From NCBI GenBank assembly GCA_964459445.1, contig CAYWMP010000022.1:1-45955 (forward strand): 45,955 nt of DNA, given 5' to 3'. The DNA comes from CAYWMP01 sp964459445. GTDB taxonomy: Bacteria > Desulfobacterota > DSM-4660 > Desulfatiglandales > HGW-15. Each line of letters starts with the position of its first letter. Position 1 is the first letter of the stretch. Shown piece after piece: positions 35,566-43,399 of the stretch. The notes beneath the pieces are model-generated. The model was not told the origin of the DNA. It was given only the letters and a program-made list of their open reading frames with translations, and searched no databases. The translations under genes were made by a program, and so were the position numbers.

Positions 35566-36612
35566 TCAAATATTAAATCTGAAGTTTATGATATCTCCAT
35601 CCTGCACTTTGTGCTCTTTGCCCTCCAAACGGACGTGTCCGGCCTTTTTTGCCTCCTGAAAAGTGCCGTATTCCTTTAGATGATCAAAGGACACGACCTC
35701 AGCCCGTATGAATCCCTTTTGCATATCTGTATGAACCGTTCCGGCCGCTTCCAGGGCCGAAGAATTTCTCCTGATGGTCCAGGCTCGAACCTCGTCATTC
35801 AGCACCGTAAAAAAGGAAATGAGGTTCAAAAGCGAATAGGACCTCTTTATCACCAAGTCGAGGGCAGAGGCTTCAATATGATATTCCTCCAGGAATTCTT
35901 CCGCCTCCTCAGACGCCATGGACGCGATCTCCATTTCAAGTCTGCCCCTCAAGACGAGGGTTTCGAGATCCACAGGTTTTGTCTTCAACTCAGGCATGGA
36001 TTCATCTTCATCGCCATTATTGATGATAGCAAGTTGGGGTTTGGCAGACAAAAAAGTGAAACCCCTCAGGGTTTGCGCCGTTGCAAGTTCTGGTTTCGAA
36101 CGAAGGGGTTCATTATTCTCAAGGATTTCACGACAGGTCCCAAGGAGGGTGAATTCCTCATTATCAGGCTTTTTCCCCTTTTTTCGGTCCATTGCAATTC
36201 TATCGATTCTTTTTTCGGCGACAACGAGATCGTTGATGATCATGTCCTCTTCACCACGCCAGAAATCCATCTCGGGTGTAGGGGCTATCCCGCCGGGTGA
36301 TTCGAAATTCCTCAGTACATGAAGTAGTGCATCACAAACCCGGACCTGATTCCACAGGTTATCTTCGGTTTTGGAGGATGTGGTTGCAGCCACTTGGGAG
36401 GGTAGAAGATATTCAACCTGTGCGCGGGTGGTTTTTTTGGGTTTATAAAGTTCGGTAAGGAAATCCACACGCTCATCTTCGAATCTGACCGTACCTATCC
36501 TCTGATCAGTCCGCGATGTCTTTTTCCCTATTACTTCACCCCTGGCTCCGGTAAGTGCATTGAATAGGGTGGACTTGCCGGATTGGGGAAATCCGATGAT
36601 TCCGAGTTTCAT
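35566..36612 (-). CDS. YchF-like Obg-family P-loop NTPase with C-terminal TGS domain (DUF933)
   Basis: A 348-residue P-loop protein. The P-loop is GFPQSGKST at residues 7-15, the G2/G3 area lies near RTDQRIGTVRFEDERV, and the usual specificity loop NKxD is replaced by INNGDED, which, as in YchF, argues against strict GTP specificity. A coiled insertion precedes a DUF933/TGS C-terminus (AWTIRRNSSALEAAGTVH, then AKKAGHVRLEGKEHKV, ending in FRFNI). It is more divergent than housekeeping YchF (P-loop GFPQSGKS rather than GLPNVGKS), so it may be a second paralogue. It is transcribed alone. Confidence 0.85.
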   Translation of the reverse strand: MKLGIIGFPQSGKSTLFNALTGARGEVIGKKTSRTDQRIGTVRFEDERVDFLTELYKPKKTTRAQVEYLLPSQVAATTSSKTEDNLWNQVRVCDALLHVLRNFESPGGIAPTPEMDFWRGEEDMIINDLVVAEKRIDRIAMDRKKGKKPDNEEFTLLGTCREILENNEPLRSKPELATAQTLRGFTFLSAKPQLAIINNGDEDESMPELKTKPVDLETLVLRGRLEMEIASMASEEAEEFLEEYHIEASALDLVIKRSYSLLNLISFFTVLNDEVRAWTIRRNSSALEAAGTVHTDMQKGFIRAEVVSFDHLKEYGTFQEAKKAGHVRLEGKEHKVQDGDIINFRFNI

Positions 36613-36718
36613 TGGGTTGCCCGGTTTAAGGATTTGGAAAGCGATGTCTTATTCAAGGTTTAAGAATAGGCAACTTGATACATAGAATCAACGACTTTCT
36701 GCTACTCGATTTTTTTGC

Positions 36719-36747
36719 TTGACGATTCTAAAGACATTGATTATTAA
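36719..36747 (+). promoter_or_regulatory. Sigma-70-like promoter of the TetR-transporter operon
   Basis: TTGACG at 36719-36724 and TATTAA at 36742-36747 are 17 bases apart, a near-ideal arrangement. The -10 box overlaps the first TetR-type operator, so a bound repressor would block RNA polymerase. Confidence 0.65.
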
Positions 36748-36789
36748 CTATATAGTTAAACTATCCGGTTAGTTAAACTGTATAGTTAA
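36744..36789. promoter_or_regulatory. Two 16-bp palindromic operators for the TetR regulator
   Basis: TTAACTATATAGTTAA at 36744-36759 is a perfect palindrome, and TAAACTGTATAGTTAA at 36774-36789 repeats it with two changes. The sites are 30 bp apart, about three helical turns, on one face of the DNA. They overlap the -10 box and lie 30 bases before the TetR start, which is the classic autoregulation layout. Confidence 0.75.
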
Positions 36790-36818
36790 TCGCACAACTT
36801 TTTGATCGAGGCTTTTCA

Positions 36819-37502
36819 ATGGAAACCCCCAGCCAGATAGAAAAACGGAAAGAGAAGGTTCGACGCATCCTGGATACCGCAACAAAGGTATTTGCGGAAG
36901 TCGGCTTTGCAGGCGCACGGATGGATGAGATTGCAAAGCGCGCCAAGGTGAACAAGGCGACAATTTACTATAGTATTGGAGACAAAGTTGCCCTGTATGG
37001 GCGTGTTCTTCATGAAGTTTTCTCGGACACCGCAGAACGCATTGCAGAAAACATAAGGAGACAGGAAACACCGGAGAAGAAGCTGCGTACATTTATCCGA
37101 AACCTAGCGCGCACCATGGAAGAAAACCCGAATGTGCCACCCATTATGATGCGAGAGCTGGCCTCGGGCGCTTCAAGCTTTCCCCAAATGGTAGCAAGTG
37201 ATTTTGGGCGGATAATCGGCATGCTCATGGAAATCCTGGAAGAGGGGAGAAAGAAAGGGGTATTCATTGAAACAAACCCGCTCGTTGTACATCTGATGCT
37301 CGTGGGCGCCCTCATGCTTCTAAGGGCAAGCGAGCCCATAAGGAAGCTGTACCTTTCGTTGCGGGAAATATCAGAACCTTTAGCTGAAAACATCTCAAAA
37401 GCAGGGCCATCTGAAGTTGAAACACTCCTTTTGAGAGCTGTAAAAACGGATACCATAAACATTTCAGCCACCAAGACACAAAGGCACAAAGAAGAAGTAT
37501 GA
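36819..37502 (+). CDS. TetR/AcrR family transcriptional regulator
   Basis: A 227-residue repressor. The N-terminal helix-turn-helix is typical (ILDTATKVFAEVGFAGARMD, then IAKRAKVNKATIYYSIGDK), and the helical ligand-binding part follows (about 70-210). GAGG lies 7 bases before the ATG. It probably represses itself and the transporter operon from the two palindromes upstream. The final residues (SATKTQRHKEEV) and the stop codon are encoded by an inserted intergenic repeat, so the native C-terminus may have been lengthened. Confidence 0.92.
   Translation: METPSQIEKRKEKVRRILDTATKVFAEVGFAGARMDEIAKRAKVNKATIYYSIGDKVALYGRVLHEVFSDTAERIAENIRRQETPEKKLRTFIRNLARTMEENPNVPPIMMRELASGASSFPQMVASDFGRIIGMLMEILEEGRKKGVFIETNPLVVHLMLVGALMLLRASEPIRKLYLSLREISEPLAENISKAGPSEVETLLLRAVKTDTINISATKTQRHKEEV
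37465..37497 (+). repeat. Intergenic repeat family D, copy 2 (inside the TetR 3' end)
   Basis: GCCACCAAGACACAAAGGCA and the following CAAAGAAG match the copy at 6231-6261 and supply the last codons of the TetR gene. An inverted copy follows about 100 bases downstream. Confidence 0.65.
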
Positions 37503-37594
37503 AGTGTAAACCCAAAAAAGAGATCCAAGGGTTGATTGTTATTGAGTTTTACACCTTTGACTCCGAACCTTGAACCGATCGCTTTGGGTATAAT

Positions 37595-37621
37595 CTTGGT
37601 GGCTTAGTGACTTAGTGGCAG
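37595..37621 (-). repeat. Intergenic repeat family D, inverted copy 3
   Basis: CTTGGTGGCTTAGTGACTTA and onward is the reverse complement of family D. With 37465-37497 it brackets a roughly 100-base interval containing GAACC-type filler. Confidence 0.6.
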
Positions 37622-37646
37622 ACTATTACGGGAGCGGAGATCAGTC

Positions 37647-40055
37647 ATGTCGGAAATCAGAAAAAAACTTGAAGAGAAGTTTGAGCGTTTTGGACATTGG
37701 GTCTATCGCAATCGTTTTAAAACAATTCTCTTTATACTCATGGCCTTCTTATTATCGATTTCCCAGATTCCGAAACTCACTATCGATACCTCAACTGAAG
37801 GCTTCCTCCACAAAGACGATCCTACCCTTCTTGATTACAACGCTTTCCGAGACCAATTCGGAAGAGATGAACTGATCATCATTGCGATCAATCCACAGGA
37901 TGTATTTGATCAGAATTTCCTGAAAAAACTTAAAGCGTTGCATGAGGAATTAGAGGAAACAGTTCCATATATCGATGATATTACGAGCATTAATAATGCT
38001 CGCAATACGCGGGGAGAAGAAGATCGACTCATTGTGGAGGAACTGCTCGAGAACTGGCCGAAAACTGAAGAAGACATGGCAGATTTAAAGAGAAGGGTGC
38101 TTTCCAATCCCATATATAAGAACACGCTCATTTCAGAAGATGGCAGGTTTACGACGATTGTCATCAAAACCTACAGTTTCTCGGAGCAGGGAAAAGATCA
38201 GGATGTCCTGGAAGGTTTCGAGGGAAACGACACAGGGGGATCAGATTATCTTACTGACAAAGAAAACAGTGCAGCCGTGTCTGCCGTCCGCACCATTATC
38301 AGGAAGTATGAAGCATCAGACTTTCCTCTATACCTGGCAGGCTCACCTGTGGTCACCCATTTCCTCAAAAGGTCCCTGATTAAAGACATGCGAAAATTCA
38401 TGGTCATCGCCGTTGCCACAATAGCCCTGTGCCTTTATATCATGTTCCGCAGAATTTCCGGTGTGGTTCTCCCCCTCCTCGTGGTGATTATTTCGCTTCT
38501 TTCTACAGTAGGCCTTATGGGAGGGGTGGGCGTGCCTATCAAAGTACCCACACAAATCCTGCCTTCCTTTTTGCTGGCAGTCTGTGTCGGCTCATCGGTG
38601 CACATCCTTGCCATTTTTTTCCAGAGGCTTCAGCAGTTCAGCGATAAAGAGGAGGCCATCGCCTATTCATTGGGCCATTCAGGCCTTGCCATTGTCATGA
38701 CGAGTGTTACGACAGCCACTGGGCTTTTGTCCTTCTCTACTGCTGAGGTAGCCCCGATCGCTGATGTGGGGATTTTTGCAGGCATCGGCATCATGATTTC
38801 TCTTATTTACACACTCCTTCTAATTCCCGCTCTGATCGCATTCGTACCGGTAAAGGCGAAAAATGTGGAAAGGAATGGGGGGAAACGCGTGCTTTTGGAT
38901 CGTTTTCTAACAAGGATCGGGCGGTTTTCAACCGGACATCCCTATGCCATCCTCATAGTAAGCGCCATAATCCTCACCATCTCTATCGCCGCCATAACTA
39001 GAATACGATTTTCCCACCACATTCTATCCTGGTTTCCAAAAGAAAACATCATTCGCACGGACACGGAGAAAATTGACCGGGAACTTCGCGGCTCAATTAG
39101 CCTGGAAGTGATTATCGATACCGGCAAAAAAAACGGTCTCTATGAACCTGCGTTTCTTAACCGGCTTGAGAAAGCTGTCGCCTTTGCAGAACCATTGGAA
39201 TTTGAAGATGTTTTTGTCGGAAAGGCCTGGACTTTGACTGCGATTCTCAAGGAGATTAACCAGGCCCTCAACGAAAACCGCCCCGAATTCTATGCTGTTC
39301 CTCAGAATAGAGACCTTGTGGCCCAGGAATTTCTGCTTTTTGAGAATAGCGGTTCGGACGATCTGGAAGACGTGGTGGACAGTCAATTTCGGTTGGTGCG
39401 TTTCACCATCAAGATGCCTTTCAAAGATGCAGTGAAATATCACATGTTCGACAGCACGGTGACGGCATACTTCAAAAAGACCTTTCCTGAGTCGAAGGTC
39501 ACAGTCACCGGTATGAGTGCGCTGCTTTTCAGGACCGTGACCAATGCCATTAAGAGTATGGCCAAAAGCTATATAACAGCCCTTGTTGTGGTTACGATTC
39601 TCATGATTATTCTGATCGGCAGGGTTCGGATCGGTTTGCTCAGTATGATACCGAACCTTGCGCCCATATTGCTAACACTCGGGATCATGGGTGCCGTTCC
39701 CATCCCCATGGATCTTTTCACAATGATGGTGGGCAGCATAGCCATAGGCCTGGCCGTTGACGATACCATCCATTTTATGCACAACTTTCGTCGTTATTTT
39801 GAGGAGGGCGGAGACCCCGTAGCCGCGGTGCATCAAACGCTCCAAACCACCGGACGCGCCATGCTCGTCACGACTATTGTTCTTTCCATAGGTTTTTTCA
39901 CCTTTACTTTTGCCACGATGAACAACCTTTTCCGGTTTGGCTTACTCACCGCCTTGACCATTTCGATGGCCCTGGTGGCCGATTATTTTATTGCACCGGC
40001 GCTCATGGTGCTGGTTAACCGTCCAAAAAAAACAGTTCGGCCACTAAGGCACTAA
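37647..40055 (+). CDS. MMPL/RND superfamily transporter
   Basis: An 802-residue inner-membrane exporter of the MMPL (HpnN-like) group. One hydrophobic helix near residue 28-45 is followed by a periplasmic loop, five helices (about 248-400), a second half starting with a helix near 432, another loop, and five helices (about 641-790). The second half carries AIGLAVDDTIHFMHNF, the proton-relay-type acidic pair of this family. A VLEGFE motif lies at residues 187-192 in the first periplasmic loop. Cargo is unknown; lipids or hydrophobic compounds are usual. The last codons lie in a copy of repeat family D. Confidence 0.9.
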   Translation: MSEIRKKLEEKFERFGHWVYRNRFKTILFILMAFLLSISQIPKLTIDTSTEGFLHKDDPTLLDYNAFRDQFGRDELIIIAINPQDVFDQNFLKKLKALHEELEETVPYIDDITSINNARNTRGEEDRLIVEELLENWPKTEEDMADLKRRVLSNPIYKNTLISEDGRFTTIVIKTYSFSEQGKDQDVLEGFEGNDTGGSDYLTDKENSAAVSAVRTIIRKYEASDFPLYLAGSPVVTHFLKRSLIKDMRKFMVIAVATIALCLYIMFRRISGVVLPLLVVIISLLSTVGLMGGVGVPIKVPTQILPSFLLAVCVGSSVHILAIFFQRLQQFSDKEEAIAYSLGHSGLAIVMTSVTTATGLLSFSTAEVAPIADVGIFAGIGIMISLIYTLLLIPALIAFVPVKAKNVERNGGKRVLLDRFLTRIGRFSTGHPYAILIVSAIILTISIAAITRIRFSHHILSWFPKENIIRTDTEKIDRELRGSISLEVIIDTGKKNGLYEPAFLNRLEKAVAFAEPLEFEDVFVGKAWTLTAILKEINQALNENRPEFYAVPQNRDLVAQEFLLFENSGSDDLEDVVDSQFRLVRFTIKMPFKDAVKYHMFDSTVTAYFKKTFPESKVTVTGMSALLFRTVTNAIKSMAKSYITALVVVTILMIILIGRVRIGLLSMIPNLAPILLTLGIMGAVPIPMDLFTMMVGSIAIGLAVDDTIHFMHNFRRYFEEGGDPVAAVHQTLQTTGRAMLVTTIVLSIGFFTFTFATMNNLFRFGLLTALTISMALVADYFIAPALMVLVNRPKKTVRPLRH

Positions 40056-40063
40056 GGCACAAA
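40039..40063 (+). repeat. Intergenic repeat family D, copy 4 (inside the transporter 3' end)
   Basis: GGCCACTAAGGCACTAAGGC and the following ACAAA match the family and encode the last residues and stop (RPLRH) of the transporter. It is the second gene of this operon to end within the repeat. Confidence 0.6.
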
Positions 40064-40083
40064 AGGGGAAAATGGAGGAAATG

Positions 40084-40902
40084 ATGAAAAACAGAATTAA
40101 GATAGGTTTTCTATTGATAGCGTTTGTTTTCGTAACGCTGGCTATTCCAGCCTCAACAGCGTCTGCTGATGACACAAGGGCCAGAGCCATTATGGAGAAA
40201 GTAGATGTCCGTGACGATGGAGACAACCAGATTTCGGACATGGAAATGATATTAATCGACAAGAAGGGCAATGAGAGGGTTCGAAAAATAAAGGCATTCA
40301 GCAAAGACAAGGGTGAAGATACCCTGAGGCTGATGTTTTTTCTTCATCCGGCAGATGTCGAAGACACGGCTTTCCTGACCTATGACTATGACACTGCAGA
40401 CAAGGACGATGATCAGTGGCTTTATTTGCCCGCCCTTCGAAAGACCAAACGCATCGCATCCAGCGACAAAACCAACAGTTTCATGGGATCGGACTTTTCC
40501 TACGCAGATATGACCAAAAGGGTCCTTGAGAACTACAACTACACGCTCTTGAAAGAGAAAAAGGTGGGCGATGCGGATACTTGGTTGATTCAAGCCGTGC
40601 CTGTCAGCAAAAAGGTCATCGATGAGTACGGGTACACCAAATCGGTGCTTTTTGTGAGGAAGGACAATCACGTGGTGATCAGGGCCGTCCATTGGGTAAA
40701 GGAAGGCAAACGGCTGAAGTATTTGGATGTCAAGAAGCTGGAGTTGATCGATGACATTTGGGTGGCTACGGAGATACATATGATCATAAAAAAAGCAAAG
40801 AGAACCTTACACAAAACCATATTGAAGTTCCATAATGTGAAATTCAACCAGAAACTTGAGGAGAGTTCGTTCTCCATCCGCAAAATGGAAAAAGGACTGT
40901 AA
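40084..40902 (+). CDS. Periplasmic outer-membrane lipoprotein-sorting-like protein (LolA-like fold)
   Basis: A 272-residue exported protein. A signal peptide (hydrophobic IGFLLIAFVFVTLAI) ends with STASA before ADDTRARAIM. The mature part matches the LolA-like outer membrane lipoprotein-sorting family: MILIDKKGNERVRKIKAFSK, DQWLYLPALRKTKRI, SFMGSDFSYADMTKR and VVIRAVHWVKEGKRLKYL. Such proteins usually sit with MMPL transporters and probably carry a hydrophobic cargo across the periplasm. The ATG at 40084 has GGAGG 5 bases upstream; ATGs at 40072 and 40081 are alternatives that add up to four residues. Confidence 0.85.
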   Translation: MKNRIKIGFLLIAFVFVTLAIPASTASADDTRARAIMEKVDVRDDGDNQISDMEMILIDKKGNERVRKIKAFSKDKGEDTLRLMFFLHPADVEDTAFLTYDYDTADKDDDQWLYLPALRKTKRIASSDKTNSFMGSDFSYADMTKRVLENYNYTLLKEKKVGDADTWLIQAVPVSKKVIDEYGYTKSVLFVRKDNHVVIRAVHWVKEGKRLKYLDVKKLELIDDIWVATEIHMIIKKAKRTLHKTILKFHNVKFNQKLEESSFSIRKMEKGL

Positions 40903-40948
40903 ATGTTCCTATTTTCCCTACAGGCGATAAAGTAGTTTTGCGCCGGAT

Positions 40949-41017
40949 TAGTCGTGGAAGGACTGGGAAAGAAATGAACGTCGAACATCGAACGTCCAAC
41001 ATCGAATGTTGAATGGG
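40949..41017 (+). repeat. Intergenic repeat family C, copy 2
   Basis: Matches 9565-9625 over most of its length, with the core extended to two units (CGAACATCGAACGTCCAACA). With 41148-41187 it makes an inverted pair around a 130-base loop. Confidence 0.7.
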
Positions 41018-41147
41018 AGAACAACTGAATTGCGACCTCGAAGAATGGTCACTCGAGAATTCGATGAGAATCATCATGACTATCAAAACGATATATAGAA
41101 AAATGAAATGGCCGTTAAATGCTCGGTATCAAATTCTTGTTTTTTAT

Positions 41148-41187
41148 TCGACGTTGGACGTTCGATGTTCAATGTTCGATGTTCGTC
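41148..41187 (-). repeat. Intergenic repeat family C, inverted copy 3
   Basis: CGACGTTGGACGTTCGATGT and onward is the reverse complement of the family C core. The 372-base gap 40903-41274 holds this pair and no credible gene. Confidence 0.65.
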
Positions 41188-41274
41188 TTTTGCACAACAC
41201 CCCTTATGGCACATATGTATTTTTCGAACGTTTAAAAAAGCCTTATCGCTTACGCCTGGTTCTACAGAATTCTA

Positions 41275-42804
41275 ATGGATAGTCAGAAACTAATCCTTCG
41301 CTTTTTCCTGGCCTTTGCACTGCTTGTTATCCAACCATTCCAAGCCGCAGCAAATAATCCAAAAGATAGTCCCGATGAGAGCCATGTAACAGAGTCAGAG
41401 CCTATTCGGATCATGGCCCAACAGGATGCAAAGTCGGAAGAGGAGGGGGTGGATGAGGTGCTTGAAGGCTTCGAGGAGACAGAGAGCACCGGGGAACAAA
41501 TTGATGAATTGGATGAAGTATTGGAGGGATTCGAGGAGGAGAAAGCCGATGCCCCGACTTCAACCGCCCCGGAAAAGGAAAAAGAGCCGCCCTATTGGGA
41601 TTTGGGCGGGTCATTGACCCTCGGCTCTTCCATTTCCATATCCCATGACGCGCCTGATCCGGGCGAACCCGATTTTCGCGGCATTACGCGACTTCGACCG
41701 GATCTTCATCTGGATCTCGATATAACGCTCTCCGATAATTGGAAATCCCTAATTGGCGGAAGGGCCTTTTATGATGCGGCCTATCAAATCATGGGAAGAG
41801 ATGAATTCACGGATGAGGCCCTGGATGTACATGAAACCGAAGCTGAGTTTTGGGAGTTCTATGTACAGGGTCCATTGATCTCGGAAGTGGATCTAAAGCT
41901 GGGACGTCAGATTGTTGTTTGGGGCAGGGCGGACAACATCCGGGTCGTCGACTTTATCAACCCCTTGGACATCCGTGAGCCCGGCCTGGTGGACATTGAA
42001 GATTTGCGCTTGCCGATTACAATGACCAAATTGGATTATTACGTTGGTTCATGGAATCTGAGTGGGATAGCCATACACGAAATGCGGTTTGACAAAAGCC
42101 CGGTTTTTGGCAGTGAGTTTTTCCCCTTTGATACCCCTCTCCCTGTAGAGAAGGAACCGGCCAACACCCTGGAAAACACAGAATTCGGATTGGCTCTGAA
42201 TGGGATCTTCAGTGGATGGGATGTGTCTTTCTATGGCGCGCGTTTTTTCGATGATCAACCGCACGTAGAACAGGCAACAGCCACACAGCTCGAAAGGCGT
42301 CACAGCCGTCTCAAAATGGCCGGCGCGGCCGCCAATATTGCCCTGGGTAATTGGCTTCTTAGATGGGAGGCGGCTTACATCGACGGGCTGGAATTCTTTG
42401 CCAAACCCGGAGATGACAGGTCGCGTTTTGATTTGCTGGTCGGTCTTGAATACTCGGGGTTTACCGATACCACCATTGCACTGGAAACGGTAAATCGGCG
42501 TATAATGGATTTTGATGATGCTCTCAAGGCCTCACCGGACAATGCGCAAAAAGATGAATTTCAGGCCCTGTTGAGATACTCGGCTGACTTCTTAAATGAT
42601 AGGTTCCATCTGGTTTTTCTAGCATCCCTCTTCGGGCTCACCGGAGACGATGGCGCATTTCAAAGAATATCAGGAGAATATGATTTAACGGATGACGTTT
42701 CCATTAAGGCTGGGCTGGTGACTTACCAATCGGGTGACAAGGCCTCGTTCAGGCAAATCGGCGACAACGATCGGATTTTTCTGGAAGCCAAATACTCTTT
42801 CTAA
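41275..42804 (+). CDS. Outer-membrane beta-barrel protein (DUF1302-like) of the transporter operon
   Basis: A 509-residue exported protein. A signal peptide (LILRFFLAFALLVIQPF, cleavage near QAAA) leads to an acidic, disordered region with two copies of VLEGFE (residues 62-67 and 82-87), then a barrel with alternating hydrophobic strands. The chain ends in KYSF, the aromatic C-terminus of outer-membrane barrels. Segments such as VDLKLGRQIVVWGRADNIRV followed by INPLDIRE are typical of the DUF1302-type group often encoded with MMPL transporters. It is probably the outer-membrane exit or acceptor for the cargo. No strong Shine-Dalgarno precedes the ATG. Confidence 0.83.
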   Translation: MDSQKLILRFFLAFALLVIQPFQAAANNPKDSPDESHVTESEPIRIMAQQDAKSEEEGVDEVLEGFEETESTGEQIDELDEVLEGFEEEKADAPTSTAPEKEKEPPYWDLGGSLTLGSSISISHDAPDPGEPDFRGITRLRPDLHLDLDITLSDNWKSLIGGRAFYDAAYQIMGRDEFTDEALDVHETEAEFWEFYVQGPLISEVDLKLGRQIVVWGRADNIRVVDFINPLDIREPGLVDIEDLRLPITMTKLDYYVGSWNLSGIAIHEMRFDKSPVFGSEFFPFDTPLPVEKEPANTLENTEFGLALNGIFSGWDVSFYGARFFDDQPHVEQATATQLERRHSRLKMAGAAANIALGNWLLRWEAAYIDGLEFFAKPGDDRSRFDLLVGLEYSGFTDTTIALETVNRRIMDFDDALKASPDNAQKDEFQALLRYSADFLNDRFHLVFLASLFGLTGDDGAFQRISGEYDLTDDVSIKAGLVTYQSGDKASFRQIGDNDRIFLEAKYSF

Positions 42805-43399
42805 GAAAAACTTAACCGCCCCCTCAACCCTCAGTATGTGGAATTCACTCAATACCCCCATCAATTCGTTGAGACTTATTGTCCAGGCTTTCCCGCCCTA
42901 AATCTGTCGAATCAGACTGCGCTCAGGATAAGTGCTTTTTCCTTGGTGTGACCGATTTCACACGAAACGTGTGAAGTACTTCATTGCATCACAAGACAAA
43001 TAGCATATAGTCGTGACCTGATGCAGACCTTTCGATGAATCAATTCGCTGACTTGGACATCAAGGTTTGTAATCCCAAATCAAGAAAATTGTAGCATATT
43101 CCCGAGTCGCACTATTAATTAAGCGGTGACCGCAACTTTTTTCTAATGCACTCTCCTTTTGTGAGAGCCAGACTGATCTCAGAGATCTAAGCGGGGCTTG
43201 GATTTCGGGGAATAATACCTAGTTTTTATCCGTATTTTCTTAGCAACAAACCAGCATTGATAAAATTCGAAGATTTAGACATTCTGACAGATATACCTCA
43301 GGTTTTTTTCATTATAGGGAGAGACAGTTAGTGGATCGAAAGGCGCGCATATGTGAAATCTCGGTCTTATTCTAAACAAGTGAAAGGCGGGGGTTAACC
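42805..43399. other. 595-base intergenic region before the giant secreted protein
   Basis: No gene was found. It contains a perfect inverted repeat at 42957-42975 and AT-rich stretches near 43110-43150 and 43295-43320 that may hold the promoter, but no clear -35/-10 pair. I looked for a c-di-GMP riboswitch signature and did not see one. Confidence 0.5.
42957..42975. promoter_or_regulatory. Perfect inverted repeat, possible operator
   Basis: TTCACACG and CGTGTGAA flank a 3-base AAA centre: a perfect 8-bp inverted repeat with the size of a dimeric regulator site. There is no T tract, so a terminator is unlikely. It lies 425 bases before the giant gene and 153 after the barrel gene. Confidence 0.5.

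Noticed and set aside
40949..41187. Inverted pair of family C repeats as a possible transposon with terminal repeats
   Set aside because: The 130-base interior has no gene, and the same repeat occurs singly at 9565-9625, so the pair is more likely chance placement of dispersed repeats.
42805..43399. Possible riboswitch before the giant secreted gene
   Set aside because: No c-di-GMP or other riboswitch core could be recognised; only an inverted repeat is clear.
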